The notes beneath the pieces are model-generated. The model had not been told where the DNA came from, made no database searches, and saw only the letters and a list, made by a program, of their open reading frames with translations. Positions 33,047 to 41,808 of a stretch of DNA of 64,000 bases are shown here, one piece after another. How positions within the stretch are numbered: position 1 is the first letter of the stretch; each line of letters begins with the position of its first letter. Made by a program: the position numbers and the translations under genes. The stretch comes from a bacterium (lineage in GTDB: Bacteria; Sysuimicrobiota; Sysuimicrobiia; Sysuimicrobiales; Segetimicrobiaceae): positions 186,001-250,000 of the forward strand of contig DATGHU010000044.1 of the NCBI GenBank assembly GCA_035307765.1, given 5' to 3'.

Positions 33047-33730
33047 TCACGCCCCCGGGGCGGGACGTTTCCGATACGCGGCCCGAAAGCGCCGGACCGC
33101 CGACGCCCCCGATGTGTCGATGTAATCGTCGAAACCCGTTTCGGTGAGCTCGTGCCGTCCGAACAGATCGACCTCGGCCCGGGTCAGCGGCCAGGGGAAG
33201 CCGCCGGGATCGTCCTCGGTGTTCCGGGCCCGGCAGATCACGAGCAGCGTTCCTCCAGGGGCGACGAACCCGGCGACGCGCTCGACCGCCTGCGGCCGGA
33301 CGCCCGGGGGGAGCGCCTGCAGCGTGTACGCCTCCAGCACGAAGTCAAACACCGCCTGCCAGTCGGGCGGAGGCGCGAGGAGGTCGGCGTTGACGTACCG
33401 TACCGGCGACCCCGGGAACCGCGTCCGGCACCACGCGATCGCCGCCGCCGAGACATCGAACGCCACCACCTCGAAGCCGGCCCCGGCCAGCGCCTCCGCG
33501 TCATCGCCCAATCCACAGCCGACGACCAGCGCCCGCTGCCCCGTTCCCTCGAGCGCAGCGCGCGACATCCACTCCACCAGGTTCGGGTTCGGCCGCATGT
33601 CGGCCCACGGGATGCGGTCCGGCCGTCCCGCCGCCCCGGCGTACAGGAGGTCGAACCATCCCGTCGCGTCGCCGCGCGCCCACGCCTCGTCCGCGAGGCG
33701 CCGCGCCCGCTGACGGATCGTTTCCCCCAC
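33047..33730 (-). CDS. class I SAM-dependent methyltransferase
   Basis: A 227-residue methyltransferase. The SAM-binding core is clear: ALVVGCGLGDDAEALAGAGF (motif I) near residue 70, VVAFDVSAAAIAWCRTRFP (motif II), YVNADLLAPP, then FDFVLEAYTLQALPP and VAPGGTLLVICRAR. The order and FDVSxxAIxW suggest the thiopurine-methyltransferase-like group. GTG 33730 is taken as start; it lies 15 bases downstream of the M20 peptidase stop, so the two are one unit. Substrate unknown. Confidence 0.85.
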   Translation of the reverse strand: MGETIRQRARRLADEAWARGDATGWFDLLYAGAAGRPDRIPWADMRPNPNLVEWMSRAALEGTGQRALVVGCGLGDDAEALAGAGFEVVAFDVSAAAIAWCRTRFPGSPVRYVNADLLAPPPDWQAVFDFVLEAYTLQALPPGVRPQAVERVAGFVAPGGTLLVICRARNTEDDPGGFPWPLTRAEVDLFGRHELTETGFDDYIDTSGASAVRRFRAAYRKRPAPGA

Positions 33731-33744
33731 CGGCCGGACCCCCG

Positions 33745-35133
33745 CTAGGCCTCCCGCCGACCGAGCTCGCCCCGGGCGTGGGCATCGGCCAGCGTTTGGA
33801 AGACCTGAGCGCTCGTGTGGATCCCGTCGTTGAAGCGTTCCAGACTGATGTTCTCGTTGGGGCTGTGGTTGTTCTCGTCGGCGTTGGCGTAGGGCACGCC
33901 GATGTGATCGACGCCGAGGACATCGGGCCAGACGGCGTTCGGCAGGCTCCCTCCGCCGGAGAGGACGATGTAGGGGGCGACCCCGCGGACGGCTTTGATC
34001 GCCCGGGCGATCACGCCGACCGCCGGATGGTCGGGGGCCGTGCGGCTGGCCTCCATCGTGCCGAACCCCCGGGCCTGCACCTGCACCCGCGGATCGATCC
34101 TGCCGACGTGGGCCTTGACCTTCTCGAAGATCTCCTGCGTCTTTTGATCGACGACGAGGCGAATGTCGATCCGGCACTCCGCCCGAGACGGGATGATGGT
34201 CTTGGAGCCCGGCCCGACGTACCCGCTGATGAACCCGTTGATGTTGAAGTACGGCTGCAGCATGATCCGCTTCCAGTAGGTGGGACCGTCGATCTCGAGC
34301 GTGGGAAGGCCCATCGTCGCTGCGAATGCCTTGGCGTCGAAATCCATGGTCGCCAGGAGGCGCTCCTCCACCGGCCCGATGGGCCGCACGTGGTCGTAGA
34401 ACCCGTCGATCAGCACGCGCCCCGTCCGATCCACCATGGTCGACAACAGGTGGATCAGCATCCAGACCGGGTTGGGGGCCACGCCGCCTTTGTTCCCGGA
34501 GTGATTGTCCCGATCCGCTCCCTGGGCGACGAGGGTGATGCCCAGGATCCCCCGGTTTCCCAAGGAGACCGCGGGCGCACCAGACGGGTGCAGGCCGCCG
34601 TCGGAGACATAGACGAGGTCGGCCGCCAGCTTCGTGCGGTGTTCGCGCACGAAAGTGCCGAGGCTTCGCGACCCCGACTCCTCCTCGCCCTCGAAGACGA
34701 ATTTGAGATTGATCGGCGGCATCCCCGCCGCCGCCGCCCACGCCTTGGCGGCCAGCACGTGGCAGAGCAGCTGTCCTTTGTTGTCCCCCGTCCCCCGACC
34801 GTAGAGTCGGCCGTCGCGCACGGTGGGCTCGAACGGCGGCGACTGCCACAACTCCAGCGGCTCCGGGGGCTGCACGTCATAGTGGCCGTAGAGCAGGAGG
34901 GTAGGCTGCTTGGGATCCACCAAGATCTCCCCGTACACGACCGGTTGCGTGGGGGTGTCGATGATCTCCGAGCGGATGCCGAGCCGGCGCGTCAGGTCCG
35001 CGAGGTACCGGGAGCACTCCTTGACGCCCGTGTCTTGGGCGCTGATGCTCGGCTGGCGGATGAGGCCTTTCAGGATCTCGAGGGATTCCTCCCGGTGCTC
35101 GTCGATGTAGCGGTGCACGCGCTCGATGGACAT
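33745..35133 (-). CDS. M20 family metallopeptidase (dipeptidase/carboxypeptidase)
   Basis: A 462-residue zinc hydrolase of the M20 family. Metal and catalytic residues are seen in LLYGHYDVQPP (His84), GRGTGDNKGQLL (Asp117), FVFEGEEESGS (Glu150-151) and LVYVSDGG; the last His is in YANADENNHSPNENI near residue 425. A lid domain lies in between. AGGAGG sits eight bases before ATG 35133. It heads a two-gene unit with the methyltransferase. Members cleave dipeptides or N-acyl amino acids in the cytoplasm; the exact substrate cannot be told. Confidence 0.92.
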   Translation of the reverse strand: MSIERVHRYIDEHREESLEILKGLIRQPSISAQDTGVKECSRYLADLTRRLGIRSEIIDTPTQPVVYGEILVDPKQPTLLLYGHYDVQPPEPLELWQSPPFEPTVRDGRLYGRGTGDNKGQLLCHVLAAKAWAAAAGMPPINLKFVFEGEEESGSRSLGTFVREHRTKLAADLVYVSDGGLHPSGAPAVSLGNRGILGITLVAQGADRDNHSGNKGGVAPNPVWMLIHLLSTMVDRTGRVLIDGFYDHVRPIGPVEERLLATMDFDAKAFAATMGLPTLEIDGPTYWKRIMLQPYFNINGFISGYVGPGSKTIIPSRAECRIDIRLVVDQKTQEIFEKVKAHVGRIDPRVQVQARGFGTMEASRTAPDHPAVGVIARAIKAVRGVAPYIVLSGGGSLPNAVWPDVLGVDHIGVPYANADENNHSPNENISLERFNDGIHTSAQVFQTLADAHARGELGRREA

Positions 35134-35280
35134 CCAAATCCTCCTCGGGGAACCGCTCCGTTAAGAGTGCGCCGAGGGCGGACGATTTCCTGTCGCGCGG
35201 CCCCGCCACCGCGAAGGCGCTGATCGCCCAGGACGGGCGGGGGCCCGGGGGAGCAAAGCGCCGGGTGAGCGGAGGTGCGC

Positions 35281-35676
35281 CTAAGCGGTCGGGAGCGAGG
35301 CGGCTTGAACCTTTTGGCTCTCGGTCTTGATGGTGCGCACGCCCTTCCGGGAATCGCTGTAGCTTCGGATCGACTGGACCCCGAAATACAGGGTCGCCAG
35401 CACGAGGACGAAGAGCGCCCAGACGAGCGCGAACATTCGGTTGCCCAACTGCGCGGTCAGGAGCGAGATGAGAAACGCCATCGAGGCGCCGAACGTGATC
35501 CCAAAGAAGACCAGGTGGAACGCGTACCCGGTGGACGCGTGTCCGATCTGATCCAACTCCCGCTCGCTGACGCTGAACATCTCGATGACCCGGGGGATGG
35601 GGACGATCGTGACGTGTTCGGTCGCAGAGCCGGGCTCCAATCCCAGCGGGGAATCGATCCGGACATCCATGGTCAT
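35281..35676 (-). CDS. 131-residue membrane protein with two predicted spans
   Basis: I do not recognise the family. Seen: a polar N-terminus with IPRVIEMFSVSERELDQIGHAS, then two hydrophobic stretches (YAFHLVFFGITFGASMAFLI, about residues 51-70, and MFALVWALFVLVLATLYFGV, about 80-99), then a basic tail. GAGGAG lies six bases before ATG 35676. It stands alone between the peptidase unit and the molybdenum hydroxylase gene. Possibly a small membrane partner or sensor; no function is proposed. Confidence 0.6.
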   Translation of the reverse strand: MTMDVRIDSPLGLEPGSATEHVTIVPIPRVIEMFSVSERELDQIGHASTGYAFHLVFFGITFGASMAFLISLLTAQLGNRMFALVWALFVLVLATLYFGVQSIRSYSDSRKGVRTIKTESQKVQAASLPTA

Positions 35677-36015
35677 CGGCGTTCTCCTCGCAGGCGATAG
35701 ATTGCGGTCCCGGGAGACTCCGGAAGCGTCATTTGCTCTATGCCCCCCTGCCCGTGGGGCTAGACCCCCGGCTTTGGGGGCGAGCGGGCTCGGTGCGGCG
35801 ATCGATCGTTCGTCACCGGTGCGCCGCGGGACAGACGGCGGCGACCGCGATGCGCCAGGGCTTTCCTGGTCTGTCCTCAGGGTGGGGCAGGGAAGATGCA
35901 GGGGCGCGGGGCGACACGTGAGGCGCTGGTGCCTCCACGGGCCAGACCGCCCGCCGGGAGTCGGGCGCGATCCCCCGCGTGCCGAGCCCGGGTCGCGGCG
36001 GAGCTCAGACGGTCC
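35677..36015. other. 339-base gap, nothing identified
   Basis: Lies upstream of the small membrane protein gene and downstream of the molybdenum hydroxylase gene, both on the minus strand. It should hold the promoter of the former. A 5-base-pair C/G hairpin with a six-base loop (35765-35780) is the only structure seen. No coding frame in it resembles a known family. Confidence 0.5.
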
Positions 36016-38319
36016 TCAGCCTCCCCGTACTGCCCGCCACAGCTTTTCCGCGGTGAACGGCAAATCAAGGGTCTCGACGCCGAGCGGCGCGAGCGCGTCC
36101 ATCACCGCGTTGGCGAGCGCGGGCGGCGCCCCGACCGTGCCGGCCTCACCCACCCCCTTGGCTCCAAGCGGGTTGTAGGGCGAGAGCGTCTCCGTGAACT
36201 CGGCGGTCACGTCGGGCGCGTGGATGGCGTGGAGGAGCGCGTAGTCGGAGAACGTGCCGGTGAGCAGCTGCCCCCCTTCGTCGTAGACGATCTCTTCGGC
36301 GAGCGCCTGGCCGAGCCCCTGGACGATCGCTCCGATCACCTGGCCTTCCGCGAGGAGGGGGTTGATGATCCGGCCCGCATCGTCCACCGCCGCAAATTTG
36401 AGAATTCGGACACCACCGGTCTCCCGATCGATCTCGATGACGGCGGCGTACGCGCCGAAGGGATAGACCATGTCCGGGAGCGAGAACGTCCCCGACGCCT
36501 CGAGCCCCGGTTCGAGGCCGGCCGGCAGCCGCGCCGGCTGGTGCGCGGCGGCGGCGACCTCCCGAAAGGTCAGCGCACGGGACGGAGCCCCCTGGACGAA
36601 GATCCGGTCCCCGTCCCACCGAAGATCCGCTTCCGCCGCCTCGAGGATGTGCGCGGCGATCTTCCGCATCTTGGCCTTGATCTTCTCAAGTTCCCCGAAG
36701 AGGGCGGATCCTCCGCATGCCACGGAGCGGCTGCCGAACGTGCCGACGCCCTTGGGCATCAGCGCGGTGTCTCCCTGCTGAAGGGTGATGGCCTCCATCG
36801 GCACCTGAAGCATCTCGGCGGCGATCTGCCCGAACGTCGTCTCGTGTCCCTGCCCGTGCGCGGTCGATCCGGTGCGGAGGGTCACCCGCCCGTCGGGTGC
36901 CACCGACACGGCCGCGCTCTCCCAGAGCTGGCCGCCCGCCGGCTCGATGTAGACGGCGACCCCGATGCCGACGAGCCGGCCGTCCGCCACCGCCTGCCGC
37001 TGCGCCTTCCGCTGCCGCTCGTACTCGACCAGCGCGCACGCCTTCTCCAGCGCCGGCGCGTAATTCCCGGAGTCGTACACGGATCCCAGCGCCGAGCGGT
37101 AGGGGAAACGGTCGCGGCCGATGAGATTCCGGTGGCGCACCGCGACGGGGTCGAGGCCCAATTCCTGCGCGACGCGGTCCACCATCCGCTCGATCATGTA
37201 CGCCGCCTCGGGGCGGCCGGCGCCCCGGTAAGGAGCGGTGGGGACCTTGTTCGTGGCGACCCCGACGACCTCCACGCGGGCCGCCGGGATGTCGTACGCG
37301 CCGGTGAGGAGCTCGGCCGTTCTCGACGGCGGGGTGGAGGTCGATGGGTAGAGATAGGCTCCGATGTCGGAGGTGAGCTTCGCCCGCAACCCCGTGATCC
37401 GTCCGTCCGCCTCCACGGCCACCTCGACCTCCGCATCGAGCCCGCGCGCCTGCGGCGAAGAGGCGAAGTTTTCGTGGCGCGCCTCGATCCACTTGACCGG
37501 CTTCCGTGTGTCGATCGCGAGCAGGGCGGCGACGACGACCTCGGGCGCGAGATTGCCCTTGCTCCCGAAGGCCCCACCCACGTCCGGCACGACGACCCGG
37601 ATGCGGTCCTCGGGGCGGCCGAGCACGCGGCTCATCTGGGCGCGCGGCCGGTACGGTTCCTGCGCGGACACCCACAGCGTGAGGAGATCGGCGCCGTGAT
37701 CGTAGACGACGACCGCCCCGCGCGGCTCCATGGGGGCGGCGGCGATCCGCGGGATATGGAATCTCTCGCGGACCACGCGCGCCGCCGCCCGAAACGCCGC
37801 GTCGACATCCCCGCTGCCGCGGGTCATGCGGATCAGGACGTTGTCCGGCACCGTTTCGTGAAGGACCACCGCGCCGCTGAGGCCCGCCGCCACATCGGCG
37901 ACGACGGGGAGGGGATCGTAGTCGATCTCCACCAGCCGCGCCGCGTCGATCGCCGCGGCGCGGCTCTCCGCGAGGATCCCTGCCACCGCCTCCCCGGCAT
38001 ACCGGACCGTCCCCGCGGCCAGGACGGGATGGGGGATCTGTGCGATCTCGGCATCCTTGAGCGGGTTCACCGGCATGGGATGGATCCGGCCGACGAGATC
38101 CTGCGCGGTCATCACCGCCATGACCCCGGGCGCGCGGCGCGCGGCGTCCGCCTCCACGGCCCGCAGGCGGGCGTGCCCGTGCGTGCTGCGCACGATGACC
38201 AGGTGCGCCATGCCGGGCAGCGTCATGTCGCCGACGTACGTCGCCCGGCCCCGGAGGAACCGGAGGTCCTCCCGACGCTTCAGAGGGCGGCCGATCCATT
38301 GCGTCGCCGGGCTGCTCAT
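36016..38319 (-). CDS. molybdenum hydroxylase large subunit (xanthine/CO dehydrogenase family)
   Basis: A 767-residue molybdopterin-cytosine-dinucleotide-binding subunit of the xanthine-dehydrogenase superfamily. Seen: IGRPLKRREDLRFLRGRATYVGD at the N-terminus, VVPDVGGAFGSKGNL near residue 257, APYRGAGRPEAAYMIERMVD near 366, GSTAHGQGHETTFGQIAAEM, and GAKGVGEAGTVGAPPAL near 730 with the catalytic Glu. The active-site loop lacks the Cys-containing motif of true aerobic CO dehydrogenase, so it is a form-II-like or other hydroxylase. The usual FAD and 2Fe-2S subunit genes are not next to it. It follows pyrD by 12 bases. It may hydroxylate an N-heterocycle or aldehyde. Confidence 0.9.
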   Translation of the reverse strand: MSSPATQWIGRPLKRREDLRFLRGRATYVGDMTLPGMAHLVIVRSTHGHARLRAVEADAARRAPGVMAVMTAQDLVGRIHPMPVNPLKDAEIAQIPHPVLAAGTVRYAGEAVAGILAESRAAAIDAARLVEIDYDPLPVVADVAAGLSGAVVLHETVPDNVLIRMTRGSGDVDAAFRAAARVVRERFHIPRIAAAPMEPRGAVVVYDHGADLLTLWVSAQEPYRPRAQMSRVLGRPEDRIRVVVPDVGGAFGSKGNLAPEVVVAALLAIDTRKPVKWIEARHENFASSPQARGLDAEVEVAVEADGRITGLRAKLTSDIGAYLYPSTSTPPSRTAELLTGAYDIPAARVEVVGVATNKVPTAPYRGAGRPEAAYMIERMVDRVAQELGLDPVAVRHRNLIGRDRFPYRSALGSVYDSGNYAPALEKACALVEYERQRKAQRQAVADGRLVGIGVAVYIEPAGGQLWESAAVSVAPDGRVTLRTGSTAHGQGHETTFGQIAAEMLQVPMEAITLQQGDTALMPKGVGTFGSRSVACGGSALFGELEKIKAKMRKIAAHILEAAEADLRWDGDRIFVQGAPSRALTFREVAAAAHQPARLPAGLEPGLEASGTFSLPDMVYPFGAYAAVIEIDRETGGVRILKFAAVDDAGRIINPLLAEGQVIGAIVQGLGQALAEEIVYDEGGQLLTGTFSDYALLHAIHAPDVTAEFTETLSPYNPLGAKGVGEAGTVGAPPALANAVMDALAPLGVETLDLPFTAEKLWRAVRGG

Positions 38320-38331
38320 CGACGCCGCGCC

Positions 38332-39396
38332 TTACCGGTTGTCGATCCCGACCGCCTGCTCCACCGTGGAGAGACCGTCGCGGGCGAGGAGGGCTCGGAG
38401 CCCGGCACTGATCCGGCGTGGGGTGGCGGGGCCCCCGTAGACGAACCCGGTGTACAACTCCACAAGCGTCGCCCCCGCCTTGATCTTCTCATAGGCATCC
38501 TCCGGGGTGAAAATTCCGCCCACCCCGATGATCGGCAGGCGGCCGCGCGACAGCCGCCACAGCGTGCGGATCGTCTGCGTGGCGAGCCCGCGCAGCGGCC
38601 TCCCGCTCACGCCCCCCGCCTCGTCCTTCGACGCGCCGCGGAGCGCGTCCCGCCGAATCGTCGTGTTCGTGGCCACCAACCCGTGCGCCCGGCCGTCCAT
38701 CGCCGCGACCACCTCTTCCAGTTCGGCCTCGGTGAGATCCGGGGAGACTTTGACGAAGAGGGGTTTCTCCCCGAGCGCGCGGTTGCGCTCCGCCAGGCGG
38801 TCGAGGAGCGGGACGATCGCCTCGCGCATCTGGAGGTTGCGCAGACCCGGGGTGTTGGGAGAGGAGAGGTTCGCCACCAGGAAATCCGCGTATGGATGCA
38901 GGCGCTCCATCGACAATGCGTAGTCCTCGGGTGCGGATTCGTTGGCGACGATCTTCGATCTTCCGATGTTCGCGGCGAGGGGGATCGGATAGCGCCTCCG
39001 GCGCAGGGCGGCGAGCCGGCGCGCCACGACTTCCACCCCCGGGGAGTTGAATCCCAGCCGGTTGATCAGCGCGGTGTCGTCCGGCAGGCGGAACACGCGC
39101 GGGCGCGCGTTGCCGGGTTGCGGGTGCGCCGTCACCGTGCCGATCTCGGCGAACCCGAACCCGAGGGCCGGCCACGCCCAGAGCGCCCGCGCCGCCTTGT
39201 CGAACCCGCCGGCGAGCCCGACGGGGTTCGGGAACCGGATCCCGCCCACGGTGATCGCCAGCTCGGGCCCGCCCGCGGGGCCGCGCAGGCGCGACCACCA
39301 CGGGCCCGCGGCGGCGAGCAGCGAGAGGATCATCTCGTGGCTCGACTCGGGATCGACCCCAAAGAGGAGAGGCCGGATCACCGTGCGGTATATCAT
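38332..39396 (-). CDS. pyrD: dihydroorotate dehydrogenase (quinone), class 2
   Basis: A 354-residue membrane-associated FMN enzyme oxidising dihydroorotate to orotate with quinone in pyrimidine synthesis. Class 2 features are the N-terminal helix region IYRTVIRPLLFGVDPESSHE, VGLAGGFDKAARAL, RLGFNSPG, and NLSSPNTPGLRNLQ with the catalytic Ser. IIGVGGIFTPEDAYEKIKAG and ALVELYTG-type FMN phosphate blocks (here ATLVELYTGFVYGG) lie near the C-terminus. ATG 39396 follows GGGAGCC closely; the frame stays open to 39438. It is divergent, across 147 bases, from a dihydroorotase/hydantoinase-like gene. Confidence 0.93.
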   Translation of the reverse strand: MIYRTVIRPLLFGVDPESSHEMILSLLAAAGPWWSRLRGPAGGPELAITVGGIRFPNPVGLAGGFDKAARALWAWPALGFGFAEIGTVTAHPQPGNARPRVFRLPDDTALINRLGFNSPGVEVVARRLAALRRRRYPIPLAANIGRSKIVANESAPEDYALSMERLHPYADFLVANLSSPNTPGLRNLQMREAIVPLLDRLAERNRALGEKPLFVKVSPDLTEAELEEVVAAMDGRAHGLVATNTTIRRDALRGASKDEAGGVSGRPLRGLATQTIRTLWRLSRGRLPIIGVGGIFTPEDAYEKIKAGATLVELYTGFVYGGPATPRRISAGLRALLARDGLSTVEQAVGIDNR

Positions 39397-39543
39397 AGGA
39401 CGGCTCCCTGTCGGCGGGCTGCGGATCCCCGCATGCACCGCGACCCATTATACTCGACGGCGCGCAGGGCGATCGGGGCGAGGGGAGGGCGGCGCAGAGG
39501 CGGACGTCCCCCGTCGGCGGGGAAGCCCGCGGGGGGTGATGGG

Positions 39544-40908
39544 ATGACCGTCGATCTGATCGTGAAGAACGGCACGATCGTCACCCCGCTGTCGGCCCAG
39601 CGGGGGCACGTCCTCGTCACGGACGGCAAAGTGCTCGGCGTGACGATGGGGAACGTTCTTCCCGAGGCACGCCAGGTCATCGACGCCACCGGCCTCCACG
39701 TGCTCCCCGGCCTGATCGACCCCCACGTCCACTTCCGGGTGCCGGGGCTCGACTACAAGGAGGACTTCGACACCGGCTCGCAGGCGGCCGCGGCCGGCGG
39801 GATCACGACGGTCATCGACATGCCGAACGTGATCCCCCCGACCGCGACCGTGGAAGGCTTTCAGGCCAAGGTGGCCTGCGTGCGCGGCCGGGCCTACGTG
39901 GATTACGGGATCTACGCCGTGATCCTCGAGGGCCACGCAGACCAGATCCTCCCGCTGGCCGATGCGGGGGTGGTCGGGTACAAGATCTTCCTCGGAGAAA
40001 CGGTGGGAAACATTCCCGCCCCTCAGGACGGCGAGATCATTGACGCCTGGCGCATCATGGCCCAGACTGGGCTGCGCTGCGGGGTCCACGCCGAGGACAA
40101 CGGCATCATCCTCTACCTCAGGAAGAAGCTCCAAGCCCAGGGTCGCCGCGATCCGCTCGCCCACCTGGAGTCCCGGCCCCCGGTCGCCGAAGCCGAGGCG
40201 ATCTCCCGGGCCATCCTGTTCGCCCGGGAGGTGGGGAGCAAGCTGATGATCCACCACATGAGCTGCGCCGAGGGGGTCGACCTCGTCCGGCGCGGCAAGA
40301 ACAGCGGCGTGGACGTGGTGGGGGAGACCTGCCCCCACTACCTGTTGATGGAAGGCGAGGACATGGTGCGGATGGGCCTGGGGGCGCTGCTGAAGATGAA
40401 CCCACCGGTCCGCTCCCGCCCCCACGGCGAGGCGCTGTGGCGGGGCGTGTTGGACGGAACGATCGAGGTGATCGGGACCGACCACTCCCCCCACACCCCC
40501 GAGGAAAAGATGGCCGACGCGCCGATGGGGGACATCTGGAAAGCCGCGGCGGGCTTGGCCGGAGTGGAGACGAGTGTCCCCTTGATGCTCACTCAGGTCA
40601 ACGCCGGCCGGATCAGCCTCAGCCAGTACGTCCGGGCGCAGGCCGAGGGCCCCGCCCGGGCCTGGGGGCTCTGGCCGCGCAAGGGCCACCTCGGCCGCGG
40701 CGCGGACGGGGACCTGACGATCGTCGACCTGGCGCGGGAAGGGACGATCGACAAGGACACGCTGCACAGCAAGAGCAAGGTGACCCCGTTCCACGGCTTC
40801 CGCGTCAAGGGGATGCCGGTCTATACGATCGTCCGCGGCACCGTCGTCATGAAGCACGGGGAGATTTGCGGGAACCCCATCGGGCAACTGCTGCGCCCCG
40901 CGGGGTAG
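39544..40908 (+). CDS. dihydroorotase/allantoinase/hydantoinase family cyclic amidohydrolase
   Basis: A 454-residue two-metal amidohydrolase. Metal ligands are visible: GLIDPHVHFRVPG near residue 57 (His-x-His), GYKIFLGETVG near 140 (the Lys usually carboxylated), MIHHMSC near 235, and GTDHSPHTPEEK near 313 with the Asp. Length and motifs fit allantoinase, dihydroorotase and dihydropyrimidinase equally. Divergence from pyrD argues for dihydroorotase, the preceding step of the same pathway; the substrate-binding residues were not examined in enough detail to decide. Confidence 0.87.
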   Translation: MTVDLIVKNGTIVTPLSAQRGHVLVTDGKVLGVTMGNVLPEARQVIDATGLHVLPGLIDPHVHFRVPGLDYKEDFDTGSQAAAAGGITTVIDMPNVIPPTATVEGFQAKVACVRGRAYVDYGIYAVILEGHADQILPLADAGVVGYKIFLGETVGNIPAPQDGEIIDAWRIMAQTGLRCGVHAEDNGIILYLRKKLQAQGRRDPLAHLESRPPVAEAEAISRAILFAREVGSKLMIHHMSCAEGVDLVRRGKNSGVDVVGETCPHYLLMEGEDMVRMGLGALLKMNPPVRSRPHGEALWRGVLDGTIEVIGTDHSPHTPEEKMADAPMGDIWKAAAGLAGVETSVPLMLTQVNAGRISLSQYVRAQAEGPARAWGLWPRKGHLGRGADGDLTIVDLAREGTIDKDTLHSKSKVTPFHGFRVKGMPVYTIVRGTVVMKHGEICGNPIGQLLRPAG

Positions 40909-41015
40909 CGGTGCGGCCCCGGGATCGCCGGAGCGGCCCCGATCACGTATACTGGAATTGGAGCGGTAGCGCGTGGGTGGGCCCCGAGGCCCCGACGCGG
41001 AGGGAGCGAAGCCGG

Positions 41016-41417
41016 ATGCAGCGTCGCGTTCGGGCCGTCGTGATGAGGGGCGGCACGAGCCGGCCGGTGTTCTTTCACCAGGCCGACCTGCCCGAGGATC
41101 CCGAGACCCGTGACCGGGTCATCCTCTCGATCTTCGGCGTCGGCGACCCCTACGGCCGACTAGATCGAGGGGCTGAGCGGGGCGACCTCCGTCACCAACA
41201 AGACCGCGATCATCGGTCGGGCCTCGGTTCCCGACGCCGATGTGGACTGCACCTTCGGCCAGGTCAGCATCACGCCCCCGTTCATCGATTACGGCAGCAA
41301 CCGCGGGACACCTCCGCCGCCGTCGGCCCGTTCGCGATCGAGGAAGGGGCGTTGATTCCGCCCTCGGTCTGGCCGCAGACCGTCCTCCGTGCGGCCGCCG
41401 CCCCCCGCGGCCGGTGA
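41016..41417 (+). pseudogene. PrpF-like isomerase, frameshifted N-terminal remnant
   Basis: The first third of a PrpF/4-oxalomesaconate-tautomerase-type protein, in pieces. From ATG 41016: RVRAVVMRGGTSRPVFFHQADLPEDP ... FGVGDPYGR. At about 41163 a stop (TAG) and frame change occur, and the second frame reads IEGLSGATSVTNKTAIIGRA, DADVDCTFGQVS and FIDYGSNRG. At about 41305 the first frame resumes with TSAAVGPFAIEEGALIPPS and ends at TGA 41417. Intact members have roughly 390 residues, so the C-terminal two thirds are lost. The next gene starts six bases later. Confidence 0.8.
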
Positions 41418-41422
41418 CGCCC

Positions 41423-41767
41423 ATGGCCGAGCCGGGGATCCGTCAGATCCAGGTGGGAGCGGGGCGGGAGAGCGGCCCCGGCATCCGAGTGTGGACCGTT
41501 TCCGGCGAACGGGTGACGGTCAACTACGTGGAGCTGCAGCCGGGGGCGGTGACGAAGGTCGATCACCACTCGAACGAACAGATCAACTACGTCTTGGAGG
41601 GCCGGATCGAAGTCCGGCTCGGGCCCGACGGCGGGATCTGCCAGTCGCTGGAGCGGGGCGCCACCGTCATCGTCCCGCCACACGTCGAGCATCAGTTCCG
41701 GGCTCTCGGCGGCGCGGCGGCCATGCTGGGGATCATCAGCCCGGCCAGGATCCCCCAGTCCGCCTGA
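41423..41767 (+). CDS. single-domain cupin protein
   Basis: A 114-residue cupin. Seen: VNYVELQPGAVTKVDHHSNEQINYVLEGRIEV (first conserved motif with His-His and Glu ligands) and ERGATVIVPPHVEHQFRALGG (second motif with His). ATG 41423 lies six bases after the PrpF-like remnant. Small cupins act as isomerases, dioxygenases or sugar binders; no substrate can be named. The following gene is a methyltransferase 41 bases away. Confidence 0.82.
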   Translation: MAEPGIRQIQVGAGRESGPGIRVWTVSGERVTVNYVELQPGAVTKVDHHSNEQINYVLEGRIEVRLGPDGGICQSLERGATVIVPPHVEHQFRALGGAAAMLGIISPARIPQSA

Positions 41768-41808
41768 TCACCGCGCGGCCGCGGTCGTCGCCTTGGAAGG
41801 AGGCGGTG

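Noticed and set aside
36016-38319. Aerobic carbon monoxide dehydrogenase (CoxL)
   Set aside because: The diagnostic Cys-containing active-site loop of form I CO dehydrogenase is absent, and no coxM or coxS gene is adjacent.
35896-40908. A continuous plus-strand open frame of about 1670 codons
   Set aside because: It is antisense to the molybdenum hydroxylase and pyrD genes for most of its length; only its last 454 codons (39544-40908) match a family. Long antisense frames are common in GC-rich DNA.
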